In this document: piece by piece, positions 11,011 through 20,652 of the stretch
Layout: every line of letters begins with the position of its first letter
Position numbering within the stretch: position 1 is the stretch's first letter
NCBI GenBank assembly: GCA_965240325.2
Contig: OZ251240.1
Location: forward strand, 1,302,001 to 1,366,000
DNA length: 64,000 nt
DNA from: Rebecca billardiae RCC1528
Taxonomy: Eukaryota; Haptophyta
Direction: 5' to 3'
The notes under the pieces: model-generated
Database searches by the model: none
Told to the model about the DNA's origin: nothing
Seen by the model: the letters and a program-made list of their open reading frames with translations, nothing else
Translations under genes and position numbers: made by a program

Positions 11011-14000
11011 ATGCGAATCGGCGGGCGGCGCGCGCTCGCCGCCGTGCTCGTCGCCACGGCGGCCGGCGTCGGGCACGCGGACGAGGCGACGCACCGGTAC
11101 AAGGACGCCGAGCCGATCAAGCTCTGGGCCAACAAGATCGGCCCGTACAACAACCCGCAGGAGACGTACAACTACTTTGCGCTCCCGTTCTGCTCGGACG
11201 ACGACCTCTCGAACGTCGAGCACAAGTGGGGCGGGCTGGGCGAGGTGCTCGAGGGGAACGACCTGGTGAACAGCGGCCTGGACATGTCCTTCAAAGTCGA
11301 CCGCACCGAACCCGTCACCCTCTGCTCGATCAAGCTCGACGCCGAGTCGGTGCGCCGCCGAGACCCGCGCGCCGCGCGCGCGCGTTGGCGCGCGCCCGAA
11401 GAGGCGCCGCCGCCGCGCCGCGCGGAGAGCGGGCGCGCGCGGCGCGTGCGCGCCGGCCATGGCTCATTTCCTCGCCCTCCCCGCGCGCACGCCGCGCACG
11501 CCGCCGCCTCGTACGCGCCTCACCGCCTCTGTCCACCGCCACTCACTGCGCCGCACTTCTTACCCACGTCCATAGGTGGGTACTTTCATCTACGCGATCC
11601 GTAACCACTACTGGTACCAGTTCTACCTCGACGACCTGCCGATCTGGGGGATGGTGGGCGAGGTGAGCGGCGACGACGACGGCGGGGAGGCGCGCGACGC
11701 CGACCCCGACGCGGACGGCGAGCCGCTGATGTACACACACCGGCGGCTTTCAATCGGGTACAATGGCGACAGGATTATTCAGGTGAACCTCACGTCGGAG
11801 AACCCGACGAACCTGAGTCCGGGCGCGGAGATCACGTTCACGTACACGGTCGAGTGGCAGCCGGTCGACGTGCGCGCGCGCGCGTGGGCGGGGGGCGGGG
11901 GCGCGGGGCGCAAGGGCGGGTGACGCGCCGGGCGCTGAGTCGGGTGGACTGGCCCAGGGGGAAATGGGCCGAGCGGCGCGCGGCGCCGCCGGCCGACACG
12001 CGCCGCGCCGCGCGCGGCCGGCCAGCGGGTCTGGACCCGCCCAAGCCTCACCCCGCGCGGCCGTGGGCCGGCGCGCGCGCCCCCCACCCGCCAGATCGGC
12101 TTCCACAAGCGGTTCGAGCGCTATTTGGATTACGACTTTTTCGAGCACCAGATTCATTGGTTCTCGATCTTTAATTCCTTTATGATGGTCATTTTCCTCG
12201 TGGGGATCGTCACGCTGATCCTGATGCGCACGCTGCGGCGGGACTACGCGCGCTACGCGCGCGACGCGGACGGGGACGACCTGGACTCCGACCTCGACGA
12301 GTCCGGCTGGAAGCAGGTCCACGGTGCGCGCGGCGGGCGCGGTGGCGGAGGCGGGCGCGGCGGGGGCGGAGGCGGGCGCGGCGGAGGCGGAGGCGGGCGC
12401 GGCGGAGGCGGAGGCGGGGCGCACGGGCCGCCGGGGCTCGCGCGGAGGCGGCGGAAGCGGGGCCCGCCGGCGCGCGTGGCAGAGCGCCGGCGGCGGCCGC
12501 CGCCGGCGCGCTCGGCCCAACGCCGACGCCGCGCCGCGCGCGTGCGTGCGCCGCGCGGCATTGGGGCCCCACGCTGCCCGCTGCCGCCGCGCCGCGCCTG
12601 AGCTCTGCCGCGCCGCGCCGCCCGCGCCGGCTCGCGCCGCGCAGGCGACGTGTTCCGCGTGCCGCCGCAGCCGATGCTCTTCGCCACGCTCGTGGGTACC
12701 GGCACGCAGCTCGCTTCGCTTTCGCTTCTCGTCATCCTGACGGCGACACTGCTGACCCTCTACACGGGCCGCGGCGCGGTCGTGACTACTTGCATTACTT
12801 GCTACCTACTCACCTCGCTGATTGGCGGGTACACTTCAGGCTCGCTGTATATGCAGCTCGGCGGTGCGCGCGTGCGTGCGCGCCGCGCGCACGCGCTGTC
12901 CCCGCCACTGCCCCCGCTGCGTGCCTGCGGGCCTGCCTGCCTTGCCTCGCGAGGGCTATCTTGACGCGCCTCCCGCCGCGCCGCGCCGCGCCGCGCCGCG
13001 CCGCGCCGCGCCGCGCCGCACCTCGCGCCTTTGGCCGATGGCGACGCACAGGCCGGCAGTGGACGCGCGTGCTGCTGTACACGTCGTCGCTCTTCCCGGT
13101 CGTGGTGATCCTCACGATGACCCTGCTCAACGGGGTGGCGATCGCGTACCGCTCGATGAGCGCGATCCCCTTCGGTGCGCGCGTCGGCACGAATGCGCGT
13201 GCGTCGGCACGAATGCGCGTGCGTGTCGGCGCGAGTGCGCATGCGTGCGTGCGCGCGCGTGCGCGCGCGCAAGGGGGGGCTGGGTGCGGGGCGCGCTGGG
13301 GCGTGCGCGCGCGCGGTCGGTGCGCGGCGTGCCAGCCCCGCCCCGCCTTCTAGGGCTGGCGACACGACTGGGCGGTGGCCGGGAGGGTTAGGGTTGAGGG
13401 GGCTTAGGGTTGGGTGGCCAGCGCCAGAGGCCCGCCGGTCAGAACGGCCGCGCGCCGCGCGGCCTTCGGGAGTTTCGCGCGGTGCGGCGGCGCGCGATGG
13501 GGCCCGCATCCCCGGGGGACGCTCCGAGCCGAGAGCCGCGGGAGCGCACGCACGCGCGCGCGCGGATGTGCGTGTGAGCGCGCCTGCTGACACACAGCCC
13601 AGCCCGCCTCCGCGGCTCACCGCGCGCCCGCGCCCGCCCGCGCCCGCGCCCGCCCGCGCCCGCGCCCGCCCGCCGCGCCTCCGCCGCGCGCAGGCACCAT
13701 CGTCGTCACCCTGCTGCTGTGGCTATTGGTGTGCATCCCTCTGACGGTGGTGGGCACCATCCTCGGGCGCAACTGGGGCGGCGTGGCCGACTACCCGTGC
13801 CGCGTGAACGCGATCCCGCGGCTCGTTCCGGAGAAGCAGTGGTTTGCCAAGCCGCCAGTCCTGGTGATGCTGGGCGGCGTGCTGCCGTTTGGCTCCATCT
13901 TTATCGAGATGTATTTTATATTCACCTCGTTCTGGAATTACAAGTTCTACTACGTGTACGGCTTCCTGCTGCTGGTCTTCATCATCCTCTCGATCGTGAC

Positions 14001-14786
14001 GGTCTGCGTCACCATCGTGGTCACCTACTTCCTGCTCAACAACGAGGTGCGCACCGGACTGCCGCACCGGACTTTCTCGCGCCAGACTCCGCGCCGGCAG
14101 GCGGCCGGCGCGGCCCGCGCGTGCGTGCCGCCGGCGCGCGCGCCGCGGCTCACACCCGCGCGCACGGGCTCGGTGGTGCGCAGGACTACCGGTGGGCGTG
14201 GACATCGTTCCTCTCGGGCGCGAGCACCGCGCTGTACGTCTTCGTCTACTCGATCTACTACTTCCTGCTCAAGGTGCGGCGCCGGGCCCGTGGGCGTGCG
14301 TGAAAGCTTCCGAGTGTGCACGCGCGCGCGTGGGCGCGTGTGCGTGCACGCGCGCGCGTGTGTGTGCGTGTGTGTGTGTATGCGTGTGCGCGGGGGTGGG
14401 CGTGCGAGCGCGCGGCACGTGGCCGTGGCGGCGGCGCTCGCGCGCGCGTGTGCTCGCCGCGCCGCCTGCGTGGAGCAGCGCCACCGCCGCCGCCATCGAC
14501 GTGTGGGCGTGCAAGCCACTGGCGCGCGCGCGTGCCCGCGCCGCGCGCGCTCGCGTGCCCACGCGCGCCCGCCGCGCGCGCGCGCGCCCGCCCCTCGGCC
14601 GCGTGCGTGCCGGCCGCGTGCCGCCGGCCCGCGCAGACCAAAATGTCCGGCTTCTTCCAGACGGTCTTCTACTTTGGGTACATGTTCCTCTTCTGCTTCG
14701 GGCTGGCGATGATGTGCGGCGCGATTGGCTACCTCGGCTGCTCGCTGTTTGTGAAGCGCATTTACAAGAATATCAAGAGCGACTAA
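11011..14786 (+). CDS. TM9SF3: Transmembrane 9 superfamily protein (nonaspanin), TM9SF3-like
   Basis: Eight exons join in phase into about 598 residues: 11011-11349, 11576-11869, 12095-12323, 12645-12863, 13052-13174, 13694-14046, 14184-14273, 14637-14786. A signal peptide (ending GVGHA) is followed by the lumenal domain ([49 protein letters not shown]) and then nine hydrophobic segments containing [47 protein letters not shown] and [18 protein letters not shown]. The order and length match TM9SF3 (about 589 residues). The C-terminal KSD fits the KxD/E retrieval signal that keeps nonaspanins in the Golgi. These proteins act in sorting and transport of membrane proteins. All seven introns start GTGCG; intron 5 holds a telomere-like block and intron 4 a CGCGC pentamer run (about 12971-13020). 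Confidence 0.95.
13384..13413 (+). repeat. Interstitial telomere-like repeat inside a TM9SF intron
   Basis: Within intron 5 (13175-13693) the sequence reads AGGGTTAGGGTTG, then GGGGGCTTAGGGTTGGG. That is three TTAGGG-type units with slight drift, in the middle of the intron. Confidence 0.75.
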
Positions 14787-15537
14787 AAAAAGAATAATAC
14801 GCATCCATCGTCAAATATGAGAAAAGAAGGAAGGGCCATCGATCAGGGCGTGTTCGTGCCGAAGACAAGGCGCTGATGGCCTTTCGGGCGGACGATGGTG
14901 GCGGCCGCTGCTGCCGTGGAGAGCGGCGTGAGCCGCTCCGCTGCGGCGCGGGCGGGCGGGCGGCGGGTCCGCGCGTGTGCGCGGTGGGGCGAGGCGCGGC
15001 AGCGTGCGCCTGAACGTCTGTCGGGCCTGTCCTGCAGTCGCGAGCTGTGGCAGCTGCTGTCCAGTGCGGACGATGCAGCGCCGGCGGGTGCGGCGTCAAC
15101 CGACGGCCCGCGCGGTGTGGGCCGGTGCGCCACCGGAAGGCTGGCGCCTCCCTGCGGACCCTTGGACGGACGATCGCGGTCGCCGTTCGCGCAGCCACCG
15201 GACACCGATAGTCCGGCCGTCTGCGCACGGACCTGACGAGTGACGGCGGCGGCGTTGCGGTACAGGCCCGTCGCCCGAGCGGCGGCCCGCCGTGTGACGG
15301 TCCGCCCGCCGGGCACTGGCGCTGATCCCGGCCGGCATTGATCGGATGACGATGATTGATGGTATCCGGCAACCGCTGAACCATTACCAGACCCAGTAAA
15401 CCAGAGTGTGCATCCAAGACCTCTCATTGTCACAAAGCAAAGTCGGGCCACGTGCGGCCGCCATCGTGGGCCGGGTCGCGGTGCTGGCCGCTGGGGGATC
15501 AGACCGTGGCCGCCCGCCTCGTGACGCCCGGGGCACC
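14787..15537. other. Intergenic spacer
   Basis: The region between the TM9SF stop and the BUD23 start. An A-rich stretch (TAAAAAAAGAATAATACG) follows the TM9SF stop directly. The rest is GC-rich, with ORFs on both strands but none with recognisable content. No repeat stands out. Confidence 0.5.
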
Positions 15538-16434
15538 ATGAGCCGGCCGGAGCTGCAGGCGCCCGCGGAGATATTCTATGGCGAGGACGAGGCGAAGAAG
15601 TACCTGCACAACTCGCGCATGATCCAGATCCAGGGCACCATGGCGGAGCGCGCCGTCGAGATGCTCAACCTGCCGGAGGACGCGCCGTGCCTCGTGCTCG
15701 ACATCGGCTGCGGCACCGGGCTGAGCGGCGAGGTGCTCGAGGAGGCCGGGCACAGCTGGATCGGCACGGACATCTCGATGCCGATGCTCCGCGTCGCCGA
15801 CGAGCGCGGCGTCGAGGGCGGCCTCGTCCACGACGACATGGGCGAGGGCCTCAGCTTCCGCGACGGCGTGTTTGACGGCGCGATCTCCGTCTCGGCGATC
15901 CAGTGGCTGTGCCACGCGGAGAAGTCGGAGCACAACCCGCGGAAGCGGCTGCAGCGCTTCTTCGAGTCGCTGTACAGGTGCCTCCGCCGCGGCGGCCGCG
16001 CCGCGCTCCAGTTCTACCCGCAGAACCCCGAGCAGCTCCAGCTCATCACCGCGAGCGCGATGCGCGCCGGCTTTGGCGGCGGGCTGGTCGTGGACTTTCC
16101 ACACTCGACGCGCGCGAAGAAGTACTTCCTCGTGCTGCTGGCGGGGCCGCCGGACGCGGGGTTCGCGATGCCGCGCGGGCTGGGGACCGACGGCGCGATG
16201 GGCGAGGCCGACGACGACGAGCGCGCGGACGACGACGCGCGCGGCACGGTCAACGTCGCCGGCCGCGAGCGCGCGCACGCACGGCGCGCGGGCAAGGGCG
16301 GCGCCAAGCGCGCGCGCACGCCGGTCAAATCGCGCGACTGGGTGATGCGCAAGAAGGAGGCGCAGCGCAAGCAGGGGCGGCACGTGCGAAACGACTCGAA
16401 GTACACCGCGCGCAACCGCGGGCCGCGCTTCTGA
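15538..16434 (+). CDS. BUD23: 18S rRNA (guanine-N7) methyltransferase BUD23
   Basis: An intronless gene of about 298 residues. BUD23 (WBSCR22) methylates N7 of one guanosine in 18S rRNA together with TRMT112 and helps export of the small subunit precursor. The N-terminus RPELQAPAEIFYGEDEAKKY is characteristic. Motif I is VLDIGCGTGLSGEVL, followed by WIGTDISMPML, the acidic DDMGEGLSFRDGVFDGAIS, and AIQWLCHAEKS. The C-terminal WBS_methylT segment (KKEAQRKQGRHVRNDSKYTA, RNRGPRF) is a family signature rich in Lys/Arg. Length is close to the usual 280 residues. The ATG at 15538 is the one directly before the conserved start; the upstream in-frame extension looks random. Confidence 0.97.
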   Translation: MSRPELQAPAEIFYGEDEAKKYLHNSRMIQIQGTMAERAVEMLNLPEDAPCLVLDIGCGTGLSGEVLEEAGHSWIGTDISMPMLRVADERGVEGGLVHDDMGEGLSFRDGVFDGAISVSAIQWLCHAEKSEHNPRKRLQRFFESLYRCLRRGGRAALQFYPQNPEQLQLITASAMRAGFGGGLVVDFPHSTRAKKYFLVLLAGPPDAGFAMPRGLGTDGAMGEADDDERADDDARGTVNVAGRERAHARRAGKGGAKRARTPVKSRDWVMRKKEAQRKQGRHVRNDSKYTARNRGPRF

Positions 16435-17003
16435 GGGCGGCAGCGCTGCCGCCGGCCTCTGACGAAGAGTCGACTCGCACCGAGGCCGGCCACAGGGTCC
16501 AGTAACCAGTTGCCGCTGCCGTGCGGCCGAGAGGATGGCAACGCGGTTGTGACGTACCGGTGAGGTACTGCTGCCAGGCGAGTACTGCGCGCGGGTTGTC
16601 ACGCCCTGCTGACGCGAGGACCCGCTACTACTTGAAAAGCATATCCGCGCTATGAACGACTGAACCCGGCGACTACGTTAATATATAACGTGAAATCTAG
16701 CGCGCTGAAATATATCAGGTTCGCGATCCGTTAAAATTCGACTTCGACGTTGAGTCCGGAACGGGCACATTTCGAATCCGGCGCGCCGTCGGAGTCTGAG
16801 CGCCTGAGATCTCACTATCTCGCGAGGTCTGCGCGAAATTCGATTGGCTGGCTCGAAAAAGCTTCGCGGCCGTCACCGATGATCAGCTTCGTTCGGCGTC
16901 GTTCATTATTCGTGGCCTTTGTGGGAGGGTGAGTGGTGGCAGGCCGCCACATAGCCCCGCGTGGTGTGGTGGCGCCGCCGCCTAGCGCGGGCGGTGGGGC
17001 GCC
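16435..17003. other. Intergenic spacer, AT-richer in the middle
   Basis: The spacer between BUD23 and the four-helix membrane protein gene. The stretch 16630-16760 is AT-richer (TTAATATATAACG, AAATATATCAGG) and holds several near-palindromic TTCGAATCC-type words. I see no gene. Confidence 0.5.
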
Positions 17004-17947
17004 ATGCTGTACGCAACCAAGCGCGAGCTGCACGCCGAGCTCGCCAAGGACATCCTCGAGGTGCGCCAGCGCGAGCTCAACTACTACACGACCAACATCA
17101 ACAACATCGGTCAGCAAGCCGCCCTGCTGTCCGGTTTCGCCTTCACGACGCTCGCGAGCCACGAGTCGCGCAGCGTGCTCTCGTGGATCGACGACTACAC
17201 GCAGGAGCCGTTCGTGGTGCTCACGTTCGCGCTCCAGCCGCAGCAGCAGATGCAGGTGCTGCTCGAGCTCTTCTACCTCACCTCCACCATCTCAGGTGCG
17301 CGGCCGGAAAGAGCCGTCGGCCGCAGCCAGCGGCGCTTGCGCTCGCGCCGAAGGCGCGGGAGCAAGCACCGTCCACCGCCCGCCGCCCGCCCGCCTCGCG
17401 CGCGCGCCATCCGCGCGCGCGCGCGCCCGCGCCCGACGCCACGCGCGCGCCCGCGCGCGCACGCCGCGCCGCTCTACCCGCTTTTTACCCGCAGCCATGG
17501 GCTCGACGCTATACACGCTATACATCTGCCTCATCTCCACAATCCTCGGGCCGGGCCTCGCGCTGCGCGGGCCGGAGGGCTCGGTCGACCGCGCGGTGCT
17601 CGGCCTCGCGCGCGTCAACCGAAAGGTGATCCAGTCGTTCGCGTTCGCGCTCAACCTCTTCCAGTTCTCGATCCTCGTGAACGTGCGCCGCGGACGCGCC
17701 CCGCGCCCCACCGCGCCGCCGCTTGGCTCATCGCCCGCGGGCGGCGCGGCGCGCCGCCGGCGCGGGCGCGCGCTGCTCTTGGGTCCGTCCGTCTGCGTGC
17801 GCCACCCGCTGGTGCCTCCGCGCCGCGCTGACCGCCCACCCGCTCCCGCGCGCGGCGCGCCCCTCGCTCGCGCGCGCGCTCCGTCCGGATCCCTTTCGGA
17901 CTCCGGACTTGCGGACCGCCGCCGCGCCGCGGCCCCCGGGCGCGCGC

Positions 17948-17980
<33 letters not shown>

Positions 17981-18816
17981 TCACTGATGGCGCGCACAGA
18001 GCTTTATTAATTTCCACGTCATCGCCGCGGTGGTGTGCATGGTCTTCAACCTGTACTACATGTGGACGATCACCAAGTACGGGAACAGCCTGACGCGCGA
18101 GTTCTTCATCGACCCGACCAACATCGTCACCGGCCGCTTCGAGCCCTCGGGCGAGAAGGACCAAGATGACCTTTTCCCGAGTACGGGCGACCGGCTCAAA
18201 AAGTACAAGAACACGCTCGCGGCGTCGGCGGCGGGCGGCAAGAAGAAGGACCCGGATTACGACCCGGCGAACCACAAGCCGAGCGCGGTGGCGGGCCACA
18301 TGATGTATGACTGGCAGGGCCCGCTGCCCGAGGAGCCCGAGGAGATGGCCAACGATATCCTCACCAAGAACGAAAAGCCCATGACTACTTGGTTCAATTC
18401 GCTGTTCGGCGCTGACGCGGCCAAGCCGGCGCCGCACGCGCGCGAGACGGTCAGGGCGAGGGGCGGGCAGGTCGGGCAGATGAAGGGGCGCAGCGACGCG
18501 TCCGACACGCCGAGCGCCGGCGCGGGCTCGACCGACTCGCAGAGCACCATCAACGCCGGCGCGCACACGCCCAGTGACGACGGCAGCGTCGACGGTGAGC
18601 GCGCGCGCGCGCGCGGCCGCGCGGCCGCGCCGCCCGGCCGCCTGGGCGGGCGCCCGGCCGCTCATCCGCGTGCGCCCGCGCCGCGCGCGTGCGCGTGCAG
18701 GCGGCGACGGCGCCAAGGACGGCAGCAAGAGCGGCGCGAGGCCGAAGCGGCCCCCCGCTGGCCCTCCGCCACCGATCACCGTCAAGATCGGCTCCAAGCA
18801 GATGGCTGAGATCTAG
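17004..18816 (+). CDS. Four-helix membrane protein, Orai-like
   Basis: Four exons, 17004-17295, 17495-17682, 18000-18594 and 18701-18816, give about 396 residues. A polar helix (ELAKDILEVRQRELNYYT) leads into TM1 with ALLSGFAFTTLA, which shares the seven residues ALLSGFA with TM1 of the Orai calcium channels. TM2 spans FYLTSTISAMGSTLYTLYIC, TM3 FAFALNLFQFSILV and TM4 FHVIAAVVCMVFNLYYM, followed by a long Ser/Gly/Pro-rich cytoplasmic tail. The topology (four helices, cytosolic ends, pre-TM1 helix) fits Orai. However, the selectivity-filter glutamate, six residues after GFA in human Orai1, is Ser here, with a Glu two residues later. So it may be a divergent channel, or an unrelated protein with a chance match. 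The introns are GTGCG (twice) and GTGAG. Confidence 0.5.
17951..17980 (+). repeat. CACG tetranucleotide microsatellite in an intron
   Basis: A perfect run of CACG/ACGC units lies about 20 bp before the acceptor at 17999, next to a GCGCGC run. It is alternating purine-pyrimidine, as are many introns in the window. Confidence 0.85.
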
Positions 18817-19659
18817 CCCGGTAGCGGTCACGGTTAACGGTAGGTCTGTACACTCACAGACACAGTGACAGTACAGTGACTGAGTGAGTACGGCTAGCTA
18901 GTAGCTACACTCCTACAGTTTACTATATGTTTTAACTTTCTATAGCTAGTATCGGAATACGACTCGCCTAACTCGGATGCACGGCTTGGTTATTCTAGGC
19001 GTGAGTTGACGCCATCCAACACTGCACAAAGACACCGCCACAAAACAGACCGGCGCGTGACTCTGGTGACTTTGACTTATTAGTGAGTGCCAATAATTGC
19101 GGGCCGCGTCCGCGGGCCAGCCGTTTACACAGTGGAGTGAATGGCACTCCCCGCAGCGGGTAGCAGTACCGTACGCGGTCCCGCGGCGAGTTCGGTAAGT
19201 TACTCCGAGCTTACGCCGCCGACGGTTACGAAATACGAGAGTGTGACTAGGGCTAGGCACGACGGCTCGACAGTCCGCCGTCCGGTTCGGTCAGCACCGA
19301 GTCCGACTCAGTTACAGTTTACTAAGAATAAGAGACGCACACCTACTATAATTGAAGCTCACCGGGGCTGACCGAGGCGAGAATTAGGCGTAGGCGTAGC
19401 GGCAGGGCCGGCGCTAAGTCATCGACGCGAAGCACGAGCAAGCTAGCAGCAGACGGCACGCGCGAGCGCCTGCCAAGACTGCGCCGCCGCACGAGATGTC
19501 AGATGAGGCATACTGAGTTATACTGTCTCTGTCAGTGTCAGTATCAGTCACGGAAGCAGCTTCGTCCGGGAACTTCGGTCCGGATCGGCGCGACTCGACG
19601 CCGGTGCGCGCAAGCACAGCGCAACCTCAGCAGAGCGCGCGCCACAACAAGCATCAGGA
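18817..19659. other. Intergenic spacer
   Basis: The spacer between the Orai-like gene and the TXNDC15-like gene. It is noticeably less GC-rich than the genes. It holds CAGTGAC/GACTGAGTGAG words (18860-18895), a CTAGCTAGTAGCTA cluster (18892-18905) and the shared motif at 19311-19342. I see no gene. Confidence 0.5.
19311..19342 (+). repeat. Copy 1 of a shared AAGAATAAGAGACGCACA element
   Basis: The sequence reads GTTACAGTTTACTAAGAATA followed by AGAGACGCACAC. Close copies lie at 51656-51691 and 56523-56555. All three are intergenic, downstream of a plus-strand gene and in the same orientation. Confidence 0.75.
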
Positions 19660-20652
19660 ATGGCGGCGACCGTCCTGATGCTTGGCGGGCTTGCCCTCGC
19701 GTCGCCGGTGCCGCAGCCCAGCGAGCGCGCCATGTGCTACACGCACCGGTACCTCCCGAAGCGCCCCACCTTCATGTCCAACTGGCCCAACGCGAGCGAC
19801 ATCGGCGCGGGCGACTACCAGTTTATTTTCATGCGAGCCGAGTACGTGTATTCGGTGATGGTCGCGTCGAAGCAGCCGGTCTTCGCGCTCTTCTACCAGC
19901 CGCACTGCGCGCTGTCGCGGCTAATCTGGCCCACGGTTGTCGCGATCGCCTACCGCTTCCCGCACGTGCTCTTCATCGCGATCGACGTCGCGAAGGAGTG
20001 GACGATGATCGCGCAAGGCTATACGGGGAGCACGCCGAACATCGTGATCTATACGCCCACGCCCGCGGGCTCGCGCACGCTCTCGCTGCTGCCCTCGCTG
20101 GAGAAGATGATGGGCCCGACGCTGCAGCCCAGGCTGGCCGCCTTCATCGAGACCTGGACCGGCCACCTCGCCGAGCCAGCGCGGCGCACGTCCCTCTCAG
20201 ACGCCGAGTACGAGCGCCGCGCGGGCGAAGTGTTCGCGCGCGCGAGCGGCGGGCTGGGCGGGCTCGTGCGGTCCTTGCGTGCGGCGCTGTCGCGCCGCGC
20301 GCGGCGCCGAGCCGCGCGCGCGCGCGCCTCGCCGACGCATGCCGACGCGCGCGCGGGCGACGACGACCCGACCGCCTGGCTCGACGCCCACTCCGACAAC
20401 GTTCACAGCAGCCTGTGGATGGCGGCTGGCCTGCGCCGGAACAGTTACACGCGCATCCCCGGGCAGGAGCAGCCGGACTGGCTGCTGCTTGGCAGCCTGG
20501 CCGTGACCGCGGGCTGGCTCGTGCAGCTGCTCGTGCATGGGCTGGCCTGGGCGCGCGAGCAGATGCTGCGAGCGCGCGCTGGGAGCGCGCATCAACATGT
20601 GCATGAGCATGATGAGCATCACCCTCGTCGTCGTCAGCATCAATCGTCGTAG
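19660..20652 (+). CDS. TXNDC15: TXNDC15-like thioredoxin-fold membrane protein
   Basis: An intronless gene of about 330 residues. An N-terminal hydrophobic signal (MAATVLMLGGLALASP) leads to a thioredoxin-like domain: KQPVFALFYQPHCALSRLIW, FPHVLFIAIDVAKEWTMIA, then YTGSTPNIVIYTPTP containing the cis-Pro-like loop. As in TXNDC15, the CxxC active site is reduced to one Cys (HCALS here, against WCRFS in the animal protein as I recall it), so classical disulfide oxidoreductase activity is unlikely. A C-terminal DWLLLGSLAVTAGWLVQLLV membrane segment is at the same place as in TXNDC15, and a His-rich tail follows. TXNDC15 localises to cilia and is linked to Meckel-type ciliopathy, so a flagellar role is plausible. 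Another single-pass Trx-fold protein (TMX type) is the main alternative. Confidence 0.72.
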   Translation: MAATVLMLGGLALASPVPQPSERAMCYTHRYLPKRPTFMSNWPNASDIGAGDYQFIFMRAEYVYSVMVASKQPVFALFYQPHCALSRLIWPTVVAIAYRFPHVLFIAIDVAKEWTMIAQGYTGSTPNIVIYTPTPAGSRTLSLLPSLEKMMGPTLQPRLAAFIETWTGHLAEPARRTSLSDAEYERRAGEVFARASGGLGGLVRSLRAALSRRARRRAARARASPTHADARAGDDDPTAWLDAHSDNVHSSLWMAAGLRRNSYTRIPGQEQPDWLLLGSLAVTAGWLVQLLVHGLAWAREQMLRARAGSAHQHVHEHDEHHPRRRQHQSS

